In this document: positions 63,815-64,000 of the stretch, in pieces
Layout of the letters: the number at the start of each line of letters is the position of its first letter
How positions within the stretch are numbered: position 1 is the first letter of the stretch
Assembly (NCBI GenBank): GCA_037355855.1
Contig: CM074765.1
Coordinates: forward strand, 3,162,001 to 3,226,000
Direction of reading: 5' to 3'
Length of the DNA stretch: 64,000 nucleotides
Source: Pseudo-nitzschia pungens
Lineage: Eukaryota > Bacillariophyta > Bacillariophyceae > Bacillariales > Bacillariaceae
Notes under the pieces: model-generated
Seen by the model: only the letters and a program-made list of their open reading frames with translations
Databases searched by the model: none
Told to the model about the DNA's origin: nothing
Position numbers and translations under genes: made by a program

Positions 63815-64000
63815 TTACTCTCCCTCGTCTCGGTCAAGAAAAGAATAAACATGGGGCACTTCGCAACGTGCATTAGTGGTACTAGTATTGTACCGGTAAT
63901 ACAGGATCCTTGCGGGTTGATTTTTGATCACTTCGTAGTACTGTTTTTTTGTAATGGCAAACCGAGATAAGACCAGTACCGTAAAGGGTTGATGACGGCA

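Noticed and set aside
1..64000. CRISPR arrays or bacterial operon signals
   Set aside because: The tandem arrays here have no unique spacers and the genes have introns; the DNA is eukaryotic.

Overview
The window looks like nuclear DNA of a diatom, most plausibly a raphid pennate (inference; the species cannot be named from sequence alone). The reasons are short GT-AG introns (about 120-420 bp), a CRAL-TRIO/DUF6824 protein of a kind common in diatoms, plastid presequences made of a signal peptide followed by a phenylalanine-containing transit motif (tocopherol methyltransferase, glutathione synthetase, EGY-type protease), and diatom-style Ty3/gypsy and LINE elements. Genes sit on both strands with 0.3-2 kb spacers full of simple repeats; there are no operons.

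Positions 1-50,600 are gene-bearing. In order: the C-terminal part of a tricorn-type protease (+); a three-exon CRAL-TRIO/DUF6824 gene (-); a repeat island with a probable 600-bp MITE, a gypsy relic and an inverted repeat; an ABHD13-like hydrolase (+); UDP-glucose 6-dehydrogenase (-, two exons); a C19orf12-like small membrane protein (+); gamma-tocopherol methyltransferase (-, two exons); a double-GFA zinc protein (+); a PfkB sugar kinase (-, two exons); glutathione synthetase (+); a DUF4116 repeat protein (+); a sulfotransferase-like gene with a frame break (-); serine palmitoyltransferase subunit 1 (+); condensin subunit SMC4 (+, four exons); an unknown acidic/serine-rich protein (+); a GNAT acetyltransferase (-); a two-exon organelle-targeted protein of unknown function (+); an EGY-like site-2 protease (+, two exons); and a poly-asparagine protein (-). 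Splice models were made by hand from consensus sites and frame continuity.

Positions 51,263-63,036 are a nested mobile-element stack. The outer layer is a large inverted repeat: about 345-375 bp terminal arms, then subterminal duplications, then opposed arrays of a roughly 35-45 bp repeat, which is the architecture of a foldback transposon. Inside one array unit sits a Ty3/gypsy retrotransposon (52,987-61,120) with two 189-bp LTRs that I read as identical and a perfect 5-bp target duplication (TGTAT). Its pol is in turn split by a 5'-truncated LINE (56,791-59,005, minus strand) flanked by an 80-bp duplication. A 500-N assembly gap lies in the left arm.

Three copies of a palindromic approximately 100-bp mini-element (at 28,976, 31,749 and 63,720) and a pervasive GTAAGGTTAC-like motif mark the intergenic DNA. 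The genes are housekeeping functions (antioxidant synthesis, nucleotide sugars, sphingolipid start step, chromosome condensation, plastid proteolysis) with no evident shared pathway. The most unusual material is the nested element and the hairpin family.
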